A stretch of DNA of 64,000 nt from assembly GCF_037013735.1 (NCBI RefSeq), contig NZ_CP135136.1, forward strand, positions 434,001 to 498,000. Direction: 5' to 3'. How positions within the stretch are numbered: position 1 is the first letter of the stretch; every line of letters starts with the position of its first letter. Both the position numbers and the translations under genes were made by a program. This document shows, in pieces, positions 1-9,192 of this stretch. This stretch comes from Candidatus Legionella polyplacis (GTDB lineage Bacteria; Pseudomonadota; Gammaproteobacteria; Legionellales; Legionellaceae). The notes below the pieces were generated by a model. The model searched no databases. It saw only the letters and a list, made by a program, of their open reading frames with translations, and was not told the origin of the DNA.

Positions 1-312
1 AGATATGTCTGTTAAAAATCCTAAATTTCCTTGGTTAATACCTATAATTGGTATGTTAGCTTGAATAGCTATTTGTGCTGCGGATAGTAGACTTCCATCT
101 CCTCCTATTACAACAATTAAATCATATTTTTTTATTAGTTTATAATCTGGATTTGCTTTTTTTAATTTAAAAATTTTTGTTATTTTGTAATCCAAAAAAT
201 ATTTTATATTATTATTTTTTAGATATTCAATTAAGTTATGTAAGCTTTGATTAATGTTTTGTTTTTTTTGTTTTTTTCTTATGTATATAATGATATGATT
301 GATTTTTTTCAT
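1..312 (-). CDS. nadK: NAD kinase, N-terminal part (cut by window edge)
   Basis: Phosphorylates NAD to NADP in the cytoplasm using ATP. The 104 visible residues begin with ATG at 312 and run off the left edge. The family's GGDG motif is seen as GGDGS at residues 70-74, followed by [10 protein letters not shown] at 93-102, which matches the conserved N-x-G-x-LGFLT block. The first 60 residues are Lys/Asn-rich and weakly conserved, as is usual here. It is divergent from the BenE-family gene across about 500 bases without a gene. Only the N-terminal third can be judged, so whether the gene is intact is unknown. Confidence 0.93.
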   Translation of the reverse strand, partial: MKKINHIIIYIRKKQKKQNINQSLHNLIEYLKNNNIKYFLDYKITKIFKLKKANPDYKLIKKYDLIVVIGGDGSLLSAAQIAIQANIPIIGINQGNLGFLTDIS

Positions 313-818
313 TAGATTAAGATCCTATATTTTTTGCAGTTGTTATATATGATTAATTAGTGATTATTATATAAAATTGTATTAATAAAACTTAGTTTCT
401 ATAAAATTTAATGAATTTTAAATAAATTTTTAGTAAAAATTTTGATTTGTTTTTTTATGAAATTTTTTGAGGATTAACATAATTTTGACTTTAATAGTTA
501 AATTAGAATGTTTGATAAAAGTAAGAAGTATTATATATAGAAATTTTATTTCTACAATATTTATTGATCCGTAATTTATTTATTTATATTAAATATGTTA
601 TTTTAATTTATATATAAGTTATTTTTATAGAATTTAATATTGTAGATATAAGAGTTTTTATTTTTTGGTTTTTTATTATTTTTTTAGTTAAATAGTTTTA
701 GTGATAGAGTTAGTTGATTGTTAGATAATTAGTACAAGAATAATTACTATAATTTTAGTAATAATTTTAATAAAATTGATTTTATCTTAATATAGTTTAG
801 TTATAGATTTGATTTGTT
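313..818. other. Intergenic region, no gene seen
   Basis: This A/T-rich divergent spacer lies between nadK and the BenE-family gene. I found no open frame with recognisable protein content, no tRNA cloverleaf and no convincing -35/-10 pair. It must hold promoters for both flanking genes, but I cannot place them. Confidence 0.5.
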
Positions 819-2036
819 ATGAAAAAATATATAAATTTTTCTAATTTAAATGCTGGTTTTACAGCTGTAATGGTTGGTTTTTTTAGTTCTTCTGCTGTAA
901 TTTTTCAATTACCTTTAGCATTTGGTTTAGGTTTAAAGGAAGCTAGTTCTTGGATTTTTGCTTTAAGCGTAGGAATTTTTTTAACTTGTGTTGGATTTTC
1001 TGCATATTATAAAATGCCTATTTTAACAGCATGGTCAACTCCTGGTGCTGCTTTTTTAATTACTAATATTTATTGTGGAGTTTCATTAAATGAATTTATT
1101 GGTATATTTATGTTTTGTGGTTTTTTGACAGTTTTATTTGGAATAACGGGTTGGTTTAAAAATATAATTATGCGGATACCTAAGTTTATTGTTTATTCAA
1201 TGTTGTCTGGAGTTTTATTACATTTTGGTATAAATTTTTTTAAAGCGATGCAAAGTCAATTTTTATTAGTTCTTTCTATGTATTTTGTTTATTTAATAGG
1301 GAAAAGAATATTTAATGAATATATTATTTTTTTAGTATTATTTATTGGTATTTTAATATCTTTTTTAAAAAAATTATTAATTTTTCATCCTTTATATTTT
1401 AATTTGATTGAATTAACTTATATAAAACCAAAGTTTTCTTTTTACTCTTTGGTTAATATTGGTTTACCATTATTTTTTATAATGATGATGACTCAAAATC
1501 TTCCTGCAATTACAATTATTAATTCTTTTAAATATAATCCTCCAATTTCATCTTTAATTATTTGGATTGGGATTATTACGATTTTTTTAGCTCCTTTTGG
1601 TTGTTATGCTATTAATTTGTCTACATTTACTGCTCCTATATGTATGGGAAGTGATGCACATAAAGATCCATCTAAACGTTATAAATCAGTTGTTTTTGCA
1701 GGATTTTTTTTTCTTTTTATAGGATCAATTGGTGGATCTTTAATGTTTTCTATACTTAGCATATTTCCTAAAGAATTAATTACAGCTATTACTGGTTTAT
1801 CATTATTAAGTATCATTAGTGAAAGTTTATATATGTCTTTTAATATTGTTGATCAGTATGCTAAAGAAGCATCTCTTGTTACTTTTATTATTATTTTTTC
1901 TGGTATTTCTTTTTTAGGAATAAGTTCTATATTTTGTGGATTAATATTTGGGTTATTTGTTTACTTTTTAAAAAAAAAAGGTTTTTTTTATAAAAAGGAA
2001 ATTTTATATAAACATTATATATGGAGAGATGGCTGA
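819..2036 (+). CDS. benE: BenE-family membrane transporter (benzoate/H+ symporter family)
   Basis: Inner-membrane carrier of about 12 hydrophobic segments, 405 aa, the usual length for BenE/YdcO. Family motifs visible are TAWSTPGAAFL at residues 70-80, TQNLPA at 225-230, the APFG...TAPIC block at 258-275, and CMGSDAHKDPSKRY just after it. Benzoate is the family's named substrate, but the real substrate in a host-restricted bacterium is unknown. The last codons and the TGA stop (2034-2036) lie inside the downstream tRNA-Ser gene, an overlap of 14 bases. An A10 run at 1970-1979 precedes the odd tail. With one extra A the frame would stop at 1991-1993, ahead of the tRNA. The family call is secure; the C-terminus is doubtful. 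Confidence 0.85.
   Translation: MKKYINFSNLNAGFTAVMVGFFSSSAVIFQLPLAFGLGLKEASSWIFALSVGIFLTCVGFSAYYKMPILTAWSTPGAAFLITNIYCGVSLNEFIGIFMFCGFLTVLFGITGWFKNIIMRIPKFIVYSMLSGVLLHFGINFFKAMQSQFLLVLSMYFVYLIGKRIFNEYIIFLVLFIGILISFLKKLLIFHPLYFNLIELTYIKPKFSFYSLVNIGLPLFFIMMMTQNLPAITIINSFKYNPPISSLIIWIGIITIFLAPFGCYAINLSTFTAPICMGSDAHKDPSKRYKSVVFAGFFFLFIGSIGGSLMFSILSIFPKELITAITGLSLLSIISESLYMSFNIVDQYAKEASLVTFIIIFSGISFLGISSIFCGLIFGLFVYFLKKKGFFYKKEILYKHYIWRDG
1970..1979 (+). repeat. A10 run near the 3' end of the BenE-family gene
   Basis: Ten consecutive A encode the Lys triplet after the last membrane segment. The run is a plausible slippage or indel site. Adding one A gives an in-frame TAA at 1991-1993, before the tRNA-Ser gene. 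Confidence 0.9.
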
Positions 2037-2125
2037 GTGGATTAAAGCGACGGTTTCGAAAATCGTTGAAGAAATTGTTATTTTTATAGATAAATCTTCC
2101 CAGGGTTCGAATCCCTGTCTCTCCG
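2023..2125 (+). tRNA. tRNA-Ser (anticodon CGA) with enlarged variable arm
   Basis: The acceptor GGAGAGA pairs with TCTCTCC and the discriminator is G. The D-arm is of serine type (GGCTGAGTGG). The anticodon stem is ACGGT/ATCGT with loop TTCGAAA, giving anticodon CGA for UCG codons. The T-arm is CAGGG-TTCGAAT-CCCTG. The variable region is about 34 nt, closed by GAAGA/TCTTC with an A/T-rich loop of about 22 nt, so the gene is 103 nt rather than the usual 88-93. CCA is not encoded. The 5' end overlaps the end of the upstream transporter frame. Confidence 0.93.
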
Positions 2126-2396
2126 ATTGATATGTTAAAATATATATTTATATTGAAGAATATATAATAATTTTATAATATTAAAAAAAAGTGTTTAGTG
2201 TTAGTGTATGTATATTTTTATACTAATAATTTAATTATAAATAAAATTTATAAATTTATTTTTAATAGGTAAATTAATAAAGATTATTGGTATTTTTTGG
2301 TAAAATTAATTTTTATAGTTATATGGATAAATAGTTTTATATGAGTAATATTTTTATTGAATTATTAATTTGTTTTTTATTAGTATAAGTCATTTT

Positions 2397-3083
2397 ATGT
2401 TTTTTAAAATTTTTATTAATGTAATATATTTGTTAATATTTTTAATATTAATTAGTTTGGGGTTATTTCAATTTCATAAGGCGAATGAGAAAAGAGAATT
2501 TTTAAAAAAAAGTTATTTATTTAATAAAAATAGTTATCTAAAAGAATGGACTGTTAATATGAATTTTCCGTATAATTTAGAAAAGATTATTATTAAAGGT
2601 AAATACTTGAAAAATTTTTTGCTTTTAGATAATCAGTACTGTCATCACAATTTTGGATATCGTTTTTTTGTTCCTTTATTGTTGTTAAATGGAAAATTAG
2701 TACTAGTTGATAATGGCTGGATTAGTTATAGTAATTTTAATATAGAGAAAACAAGAAAAGAAAAGTTGCTTTCGGTTATTAATGATTTTCACAATGTTAT
2801 TGGATATGTTTATTATCCTATAAAAAATTATTGGTTATTAGGAAAGTTTTTAGAAAAACGGCATGGGATATTTTTTGTAGAATCATTAGATTTACAAGAA
2901 TTAGGCAAATTTTTGAAAAAAAGAATTTATCCTTTTATTTTGTTATTGGATTATCAAAAAAAACATAATTGTTTTTATGAAGAAAAGATTGATAGTATGA
3001 GTTTTTTTTTGAAAAATTATATTTATGCTTTTCAGTGGTTTTTTTTGTCTATAATTTTTATTGTTTTTTATTTAAAAAAATAG
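2397..3083 (+). CDS. SURF1-family cytochrome oxidase assembly protein
   Basis: Helps insert heme A during assembly of aa3-type cytochrome c oxidase in the inner membrane. The first hydrophobic segment is followed by a LGLFQFHKANEK block (family LGxWQxxRxxEK). Mid-protein there are a LLLDNQ segment and LVDNGWISYSN (family LVxRGW). A second membrane segment ends the protein, led by the Q-W-F pair typical of the family C-terminus. I prefer ATG at 2397 over an in-frame TTG at 2370 because it sits directly before the membrane segment; neither has a clear ribosome site. Heme A synthase follows 52 bases downstream. Confidence 0.82.
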   Translation: MFFKIFINVIYLLIFLILISLGLFQFHKANEKREFLKKSYLFNKNSYLKEWTVNMNFPYNLEKIIIKGKYLKNFLLLDNQYCHHNFGYRFFVPLLLLNGKLVLVDNGWISYSNFNIEKTRKEKLLSVINDFHNVIGYVYYPIKNYWLLGKFLEKRHGIFFVESLDLQELGKFLKKRIYPFILLLDYQKKHNCFYEEKIDSMSFFLKNYIYAFQWFFLSIIFIVFYLKK

Positions 3084-3135
3084 ATGTTTTATTTGTTAAG
3101 CGATTATGTATTAAATTGTAATATAAGAGGTTGTT

Positions 3136-4170
3136 TTGATTAATAATAATTTTTTTTATATTAAAAATTTTTTAATAAAAATTAAAATAATAAGAATTTT
3201 AATATGTTTTTTATTATTTTTATCTATAGTAGTAATTTTATTAGGATCATATACTCGTTTAAGTAATTCAGGTTTGGGTTGCCCAGATTGGCCATTTTGT
3301 TATGGAAATTGGGTTTACTTAAAAAGTAAATTAAGCTATTTATCTGTATTAGATACTAAGAAGGCAAATATAGAGATTACCCATAGGTATGCTGCTAGTA
3401 TTTTAGGGGTTTTTATTATTATTTTAGATTTTTTATTATTTTTTTTCAGATCATGTTTTGTTAGGTTTCCTTATAAATTGTTTTTTAGTTTGTTATTTTT
3501 ATTATTGTTACAAATAGAATTGGGAAAATTAACGATTGTTTTGAAATTATTTCCAATTATAGTAGTTGGACATTTTATAGTAGGTATTTTGATTTTTTCA
3601 CTTTTATTTTATTTTATGTTGTTTTTATATCCGAGAGCCAATATAAATTTTTATCCTCAATGGAAAATATGGATTAAGATTGGTATATTGATTGTTTTTA
3701 TACAAATTATTTTAGGTGTATGGGTTAGTTCGAATTATTCAGGAATTTCTTGTGTTGATTTTCCAAAGTGTAATGGTGTTTGGATTCCTAAGTTGTATTT
3801 TTCTTACATTTTTAATATGTTTCATTTGGTTAACAAAAATTATCAAGGAGGGATTTTTAATGTTGAAATTCGTTCTGCTATACAGGAAATGCATCGTTTA
3901 GGTTCGGTTTTTACATTAATTTATTTATTAATTTTATGTATTAGTTTTATGAAATATGTTGAAGAAAATGGATTGAAAATTATTATTTTTATTGTTTTAT
4001 TGATAGTTATTTTTCAATGTATTTTAGGGGTTATTAATGTTATTTATTTTTTACCGTTATGGGTTTCTATGATTCATACTTTTATGGCAATTTTATTGTT
4101 TTCTATATTAATATTTTTATTGTTTTTAACACAAAGGAGAAAGCATTATTGTTTATTGAAAGGTATATAA
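3136..4170 (+). CDS. ctaA: Heme A synthase (CtaA/COX15)
   Basis: Converts heme O to heme A for the aa3 oxidase. It is a 344-aa polytopic protein with two homologous halves. Seen are the N-terminal SYTRLSNSGLGCPDWPFC block, the EITHRYAAS heme-ligand histidine segment, a second-half Cys-rich loop around residues 205-215, and later EMHRLGS and MIHTFMA histidines. The start is TTG at 3136, with AGAGG five bases upstream; the nearer TTG at 3131 is followed at once by a stop. Together with SURF1 it implies a retained cytochrome c oxidase. Heme O synthase, usually nearby in Legionella-like operons, is not seen next to it. Confidence 0.92.
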   Translation: MINNNFFYIKNFLIKIKIIRILICFLLFLSIVVILLGSYTRLSNSGLGCPDWPFCYGNWVYLKSKLSYLSVLDTKKANIEITHRYAASILGVFIIILDFLLFFFRSCFVRFPYKLFFSLLFLLLLQIELGKLTIVLKLFPIIVVGHFIVGILIFSLLFYFMLFLYPRANINFYPQWKIWIKIGILIVFIQIILGVWVSSNYSGISCVDFPKCNGVWIPKLYFSYIFNMFHLVNKNYQGGIFNVEIRSAIQEMHRLGSVFTLIYLLILCISFMKYVEENGLKIIIFIVLLIVIFQCILGVINVIYFLPLWVSMIHTFMAILLFSILIFLLFLTQRRKHYCLLKGI

Positions 4171-4650
4171 GTTTTATTAAAATTAAAATTTGTTATTTGA
4201 AGTTATGTAAGGTTTTGAATAGTAATGTTTATATGTTATGAAAAAGCATTTTTGTGGTATGTATTTATTATTTGTAAATTGGAATTAGATTATTTGATAT
4301 TTTAATATCTATAATTGGAATTGGCTGTTGTATATGTTGGTTATAAGTATAAATAATTTTTTAGATAAAAAAATTGGTTTGTTAATTAATGGAACTAAAA
4401 ATATGGTTGTTGTTAAAAGTTATATATTTGTTACTAATGTTTGGTGTTTTTCAGTTTTTCTTAGGTATTATAGGTATAATAAATTATATTTTGATTTTAT
4501 TAATTGATTATATTATTTTTTTTTATATGAAAATTTTTTAGTTATTAGAATATGGAAGTGATATTTAATTTTTATTTTAGAAAATAATTAATTATTAATG
4601 TTGTTAGAATATGTAAGAATATTTTTACAAAATTTTAAATAAAAATTTTT
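4171..4650. other. Intergenic region after ctaA, possible eroded sequence
   Basis: About 480 bases without a recognisable gene. The longest frame I find is 57 codons at 4334-4507 (ATG start, TGA stop). It has hydrophobic and Lys/Asn content and no motif, and chance can explain it. Its place after SURF1-ctaA is where further oxidase-assembly genes might once have stood, but no residual similarity is convincing. Confidence 0.4.
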
Positions 4651-5073
4651 ATGAATAGATTTTATGAAATTTTTTTAGGATTTGATTTTGGATATAAACG
4701 TATAGGTTTAGCAGTTGGACAAAGAGTAACATGTAGTGCAAATCCTTTGCCTACATTACAATCTGTTAATGGTGTACCAGATTGGAATTCCATTAAAAAA
4801 ATTATTAGTATTTGGAATCCAAATGCTTTAATATTAGGTTTACCAATTTGTATTGATAGTAGAGAACAACATATTACAGTTGCTACTCGAATTTTTGCTG
4901 ATCAACTTAGAGATAGATTTTTAAAATCAGTTTATTTTATAGATGAACGTTTATCTACTGTTGAGGCACGTGATAGATTATTTAAAAGTGGGGGTTATCG
5001 TAAAGTTATGTCTTCTCCTATTGATAGTTTTTCTGCTTGTATTTTTTTAGAAGATTGGTTAAGAAAATATTAA
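4651..5073 (+). CDS. ruvX: RuvX/YqgF, RNase H-fold pre-16S rRNA processing nuclease
   Basis: YqgF-family RNase H-like protein, 140 aa, the normal family size, implicated in 16S rRNA 5' maturation and formerly called a putative Holliday junction resolvase. The first acidic residue is in LGFDFGYKRIGLAVG (residues 9-23). LILGLPICID is the nucleotide-fold strand, DERLSTVEA holds the second acidic site, and SPIDSFSACIFLEDWL the C-terminal Asp. The protein appears complete. It stands alone between two A/T-rich spacers and has no visible ribosome site. Confidence 0.9.
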   Translation: MNRFYEIFLGFDFGYKRIGLAVGQRVTCSANPLPTLQSVNGVPDWNSIKKIISIWNPNALILGLPICIDSREQHITVATRIFADQLRDRFLKSVYFIDERLSTVEARDRLFKSGGYRKVMSSPIDSFSACIFLEDWLRKY

Positions 5074-5168
5074 TTTTTTATAAAAAGAATGTTTATGTAA
5101 AAACATATGAAAATTAAGAAATTTTTAAAAGTATTTTATTAATTTTTAAAGTTTAAAAAAAGAGGTAT

Positions 5169-5612
5169 ATGATGTTTTATATAAAAAAAACTTGTGTTGT
5201 TCCATTTAGTTGTGAACAAATGTTTATGTTAGTTAATGATGTTGAAAAATATGATGAATTTTTACCATATTGTTCTGAAAGTTTAGTGCATTATCAAAAT
5301 AATAATGAATTGAAAGCTACATTAGTTATTTCTGTATTGGGACAACAAAGATCATTCACTACATATAATTATTTGTTTTTAAATAAAATGATTATAATTA
5401 ATTTAATTAGTGGTCCATTTAATTATTTACGTGGATTTTGGTATTTTGATAGAAAAAAAAATGTTAATTGTAAGATATCTTTTAGTTTAAGTTGCAAAAT
5501 TATCGAGAGGAAAATAAAGTATTTTCCTATTCAGTTTATTTTATATAAATTTTCTAATAGAATTGTGGATGCTTTTTATAAAAGAGCTAAGGATTTGTAT
5601 GTTAAATATTGA
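5169..5612 (+). CDS. ratA: RatA-like START/polyketide-cyclase domain protein
   Basis: 147-aa single-domain protein of the START-like (COQ10/RatA) family. Family features are the opening VPFSCEQMFMLVNDVEKYDEFLPYC, a central LVISVLGQQRSFTT strand pair, and the C-terminal helix ending VDAFYKRAKDLY. Relatives have been linked to ubiquinone handling and to a ribosome-association toxin activity in E. coli; which role applies is unknown. Two ATGs lie in tandem at 5169 and 5172, and the GAGG at 5162-5165 is better spaced for the second. It overlaps rnfH by 14 bases, the usual ratA-rnfH pairing. Confidence 0.87.
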   Translation: MMFYIKKTCVVPFSCEQMFMLVNDVEKYDEFLPYCSESLVHYQNNNELKATLVISVLGQQRSFTTYNYLFLNKMIIINLISGPFNYLRGFWYFDRKKNVNCKISFSLSCKIIERKIKYFPIQFILYKFSNRIVDAFYKRAKDLYVKY

Positions 5613-5874
5613 ATTAATTTATGTTAATTATGATTTTACATGGTTTCATTTCAAGTTATTTTTACCGTTTCGTTCTACGGTTAAAGATGCTTTGTATAAA
5701 ACAAATATTATTTCTTTATGTCCTAATCTTGTTGGGAAAATTATTGGAATTTTTTCAGAACAAGTTTCTTTAGAAACATTTTTAAATAATGGGGATCGTA
5801 TTGAAATTTATGAATCTCTTTTAGTTGATCCAAAAGAGATACGTAGGAATAGAATTAAAAATAGTGTTAAATAG
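5599..5874 (+). CDS. rnfH: RnfH-family ubiquitin-fold protein
   Basis: 91-aa small beta-grasp protein of the RnfH (UPF0125) family, function poorly defined. Recognisable are the opening IELIYVNYDF, the STVKDAL helix start, a region corresponding to the family's GI(F/Y) segment (VGKIIGIFSEQV), and the ending RIEIYESLLVDPKEIRRNRIK, which is highly typical. I chose ATG 5599, inside the ratA 3' end, because AAGGA lies a few bases upstream and the family N-terminus starts there. The longer frame from 5563 would add residues the family lacks. Translation is probably coupled to ratA. Confidence 0.88.
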   Translation: MLNIELIYVNYDFTWFHFKLFLPFRSTVKDALYKTNIISLCPNLVGKIIGIFSEQVSLETFLNNGDRIEIYESLLVDPKEIRRNRIKNSVK

Positions 5875-6250
5875 TTTTTATATTTTTCGATATATGTACA
5901 TTTATTAAGTAGATTAGAATGATAAAAATAGTATTTATATATAAAATATAATATTATTATTTTTAATATAGATCAATTTTCTTTAGTAAAATTTTAAATT
6001 TAGTTGAATATTTTTAATATATATACTTTAATATAAGCATTGTATAGATATAGAATTATTTATTGTTTGTTTGAAATTATATAAAAAATTTTATATTTAA
6101 TAACATTAAAATTGAGTATTAATAGATATAGATACTTTTTATTTATTAGAAGAATTGTAATTAAGTTTTATTTTTTAAGGTTAATATGATTTAGAAACCA
6201 TTATTTTATAGTTTTTATGTTTTTTATATTTTTTAGTTTCATTATTAATA
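5875..6250. other. Intergenic region before alaS, no gene seen
   Basis: This is 376 bases of A/T-rich sequence on the plus-strand side of alaS. I see no open frame of interest, tRNA or hairpin with G/C pairs. It presumably carries the alaS promoter. Confidence 0.45.
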
Positions 6251-8878
6251 ATGAAAAGATTAGAAATAAAAAAAGTTTTTATTGATTATTTTTATAAAAA
6301 TAATCACCATATTGTGGATTCGACTTCTTTAATTCCTTCAGATGATTCTACGTTATTGTTTGTTAATTCCGGTATGGTTCAGTTTAAAAATATTTTTCTT
6401 GGTTTGGAAGAACCAATTGTTCATAATGTTGCTAGTGTGCAGCGTTGTATGCGTGTTAGTGGTAAACATAATGATTTTGAAAGTATTGGATATACAAAAA
6501 GACATCATACATTTTTTGAGATGTTAGGTAATTTTAGTTTTGGTGGCTATTTTAAGTATGAAGCTATTTATTATGCTTGGGATTTTTTATTAAATTTTTT
6601 AAATTTGTCAGAAGATAAATTGTGGATTACTATTTATGAAAAAGATAAAGAAACTGAAGATATTTGGTTAAATAAAATAGGTGTATCCAGTAAAAGATTG
6701 ATACGAAGGGGAAAAGATAGTAATTTTTGGTCTATGGGAGATATTGGTCCTTGTGGTCCTTGTACTGAAATTTTTTATGATAATGGAGATTCTATTTTGT
6801 TTGATTTTAATGATTTTTATGTGGGAAATCGTTATGTAGAGATTTGGAATATTGTATTTATGCAATTTAATAAAGATAAATATGGAAAGTTAAGTCTTTT
6901 ATCTAGATTTTCTGTAGATACTGGAATGGGTTTAGAACGAATTACTTCTGTAATGCAAGGGGTGAAGGATAATTATGATATAGATCTTTTTAAGTATATT
7001 ATTGATAAAATAAAAAAATTAGGAATTATAGATAGTGATAAGAAAAGTGTTTGTTTAAAAATAATTTCCGATCATATTAGATCATGTTCTTTTTTGATTA
7101 TGGATGGAGTATTACCAGAAAATGTAGGTAGAGGATATATATTGCGTCGTATTATTAGAAGAGCTATTAAATATGGAAATAAATTAGGATTAATTTCTCC
7201 TTTTTTTTATAAATTGGTGGATTCTTTAGTTTTTTTGATGGGAACTGAGTATCCAGAATTATTAAGTTCTAAAGAAAAAATAAAAGAAATTTTAATGCAG
7301 GAGGAATTACGTTTTAATCATACTTTAAATAGAGGAATTATTTTTTTAAAAAGAGAGATGAATTATTCAAAAAATAAAGAAATTTCTGGAAATGTGGCAT
7401 TTAAATTATATGATACTTATGGTGTTCCATTGGATTTAATGTTAGATATTGTTAAAGATTATAATTTTTTTATTGATGTAAAAGAGTTTGATAGATTAAT
7501 GAAAAAACGACAAGAGTTATCAAGGAGTTTTTTAAAACATTCTATTAATGTAAAAGATGATTTTTTAATATGTAAGAATTTTAATTCTACTGAATTTTTT
7601 GGATACGATCATTTTACGATAAAAGCAAAAATTATTGCTTTATTTATTGATAATAAGTCAATTTCTATTTTAGACAATTATAAAGTTAGAAGTATAATTG
7701 TTCTTGATAAAACTGTATTTTTCGCTGAAAGTGGAGGACAAGTAGGTGATTCTGGACAGATATTCTCTAATGATGGTAGTATTTTTTTTGTAAAAAATGC
7801 TAAGTTTTTTGGAAAAAATATTTTTCATTATGGATATTTAAAAAAAGGAAAGTTTTTTATTAATCAAGAGGTTGTTATTGAAATTAATATTCTTAGGCGT
7901 TGTGCAATATCTTCTAATCATACTGCGATTCACTTATTATATAGTGTATTGAAGGAAGTTCTTGGAATTCATGTGCGTCAATGTGGATCTTTGATAGAGG
8001 ATAAACGTGCTAGATTTGATTTTTTTCATTTTGATAAAGTATCTTTAAATTCTTTATATGAAATTGAGGATAGTATAAATAATAAAATTAGGTCTAATTA
8101 TTTAGTATTGATAAAGTATAAGCAAAAAAAAGATTTTAAAAATATAAATACTGGATTTTCCTTTAGTAGTCAACGTTATAGTGAAAATTTGAGAATTGTA
8201 TCTATAGGGAAAGATATATCACAAGAATTTTGTTGTGGTACTCATGTAAAGAGTACAGGAAGTATTGGATTATGTAAGATAATTTCTGAGAATGGTATTT
8301 CTAGCGGTGTAAGAAGGATAGAAATAAAAACTGGTTATTATGCTTTTTCTTGGATTCGTGAAAGAATAAACCAATTACAAACAATTTCAAATCATTTTAA
8401 TACAACAACGGAATTTATTGTAAATAAAGTATTAAATATTATAGAGAAAGAAAAAAATATAGAAAAAAAATTAAATGAACTAAATAGAAAAATGTCTTTA
8501 TATTTTATAAAAACTTTACTTAAAAATATGAAAGAAATTAATGGAATTAGTTTTTTAATTGAGCAAATAAAAAGTGATGTTGTGGATAATGTTAAAGTAT
8601 TAAAGAATACATTAGAGTTAATAAATAAAGAACTTGAAAGCACGATTTTAATTATATTTTTTATAAAGAAAAATAAACTTAATGTTATATCTAGTATCAG
8701 TAGGAATATTGTTATGTATTTTCCAAAAATTATAGATATTATTAAAGTATTATGTGATCGTGGTGGTGGAAATGATTGTATTGCTCAAGGAGGTGGAGAT
8801 ATACCAGATGATTTAAATATACGAATCAAATCAGTAAAATCTATAATTAACAAATATTCGATGATGTTTAATAAATAA
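6251..8878 (+). CDS. alaS: Alanyl-tRNA synthetase
   Basis: Charges tRNA-Ala with alanine and edits mischarged Ser/Gly. At 875 aa it is full length (E. coli 876). The class II catalytic domain is N-terminal, including FVNSGMVQFKNIFLG and the KRHHTFFEMLGNFSFGGYFK motif 2 region near residues 80-105. The editing domain carries HTAIH and CCGTHVKSTGSIG metal ligands. The C-Ala domain ends with the Gly-rich DRGGGN...QGGGD segment. The Lys-rich linker near residues 715-790 is less conserved. No frame break is visible. Confidence 0.97.
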   Translation: MKRLEIKKVFIDYFYKNNHHIVDSTSLIPSDDSTLLFVNSGMVQFKNIFLGLEEPIVHNVASVQRCMRVSGKHNDFESIGYTKRHHTFFEMLGNFSFGGYFKYEAIYYAWDFLLNFLNLSEDKLWITIYEKDKETEDIWLNKIGVSSKRLIRRGKDSNFWSMGDIGPCGPCTEIFYDNGDSILFDFNDFYVGNRYVEIWNIVFMQFNKDKYGKLSLLSRFSVDTGMGLERITSVMQGVKDNYDIDLFKYIIDKIKKLGIIDSDKKSVCLKIISDHIRSCSFLIMDGVLPENVGRGYILRRIIRRAIKYGNKLGLISPFFYKLVDSLVFLMGTEYPELLSSKEKIKEILMQEELRFNHTLNRGIIFLKREMNYSKNKEISGNVAFKLYDTYGVPLDLMLDIVKDYNFFIDVKEFDRLMKKRQELSRSFLKHSINVKDDFLICKNFNSTEFFGYDHFTIKAKIIALFIDNKSISILDNYKVRSIIVLDKTVFFAESGGQVGDSGQIFSNDGSIFFVKNAKFFGKNIFHYGYLKKGKFFINQEVVIEINILRRCAISSNHTAIHLLYSVLKEVLGIHVRQCGSLIEDKRARFDFFHFDKVSLNSLYEIEDSINNKIRSNYLVLIKYKQKKDFKNINTGFSFSSQRYSENLRIVSIGKDISQEFCCGTHVKSTGSIGLCKIISENGISSGVRRIEIKTGYYAFSWIRERINQLQTISNHFNTTTEFIVNKVLNIIEKEKNIEKKLNELNRKMSLYFIKTLLKNMKEINGISFLIEQIKSDVVDNVKVLKNTLELINKELESTILIIFFIKKNKLNVISSISRNIVMYFPKIIDIIKVLCDRGGGNDCIAQGGGDIPDDLNIRIKSVKSIINKYSMMFNK

Positions 8879-8936
8879 ATGATTTAAAGATTTTAAATAA
8901 TTTTTATTTATTAATATTTATATCATTGAACATGTT

Positions 8937-9191
8937 TTATTTTATATGTGGCATTGTTATATTTAGTTCTATAGTAGAACTGTGATTATTGATTTTCTTT
9001 AAATGAATATTTATTTGATCTTTATTTATATGAATATATTTTGTTATTACACTTATAATTTCTTTTTCTAATTCTAATAATTTATTTTTTGTATCTTCAT
9101 TAGAATTTTCGTGAGAAATAATAATTTTTAATCGTTCTTTTGCAGTTTTTGAAGAAAATTTTTCTTTTTTGAAGAAATTTAATAGATTCAT
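8937..9191 (-). CDS. minE: Cell division topological specificity factor MinE
   Basis: 84-aa activator of the MinD ATPase that drives Min oscillation at the membrane. The N-terminal amphipathic MNLLNFFKKEK is the membrane-targeting/MinD-binding part, TAKERLKIIISHE is the conserved contact helix, and a beta-rich dimerisation half follows (LEKEIISVITKYI...IELNITMP). It begins 1 base after the minD stop and is surely co-transcribed with it. No minC is adjacent. Confidence 0.93.
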   Translation of the reverse strand: MNLLNFFKKEKFSSKTAKERLKIIISHENSNEDTKNKLLELEKEIISVITKYIHINKDQINIHLKKINNHSSTIELNITMPHIK

Positions 9192-9192
9192 T

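Noticed and set aside
4334-4507. A 57-codon open frame after ctaA as a small gene.
   Set aside because: No motif, no ribosome site, and a frame of this length is plausible by chance over a 480-base gap.
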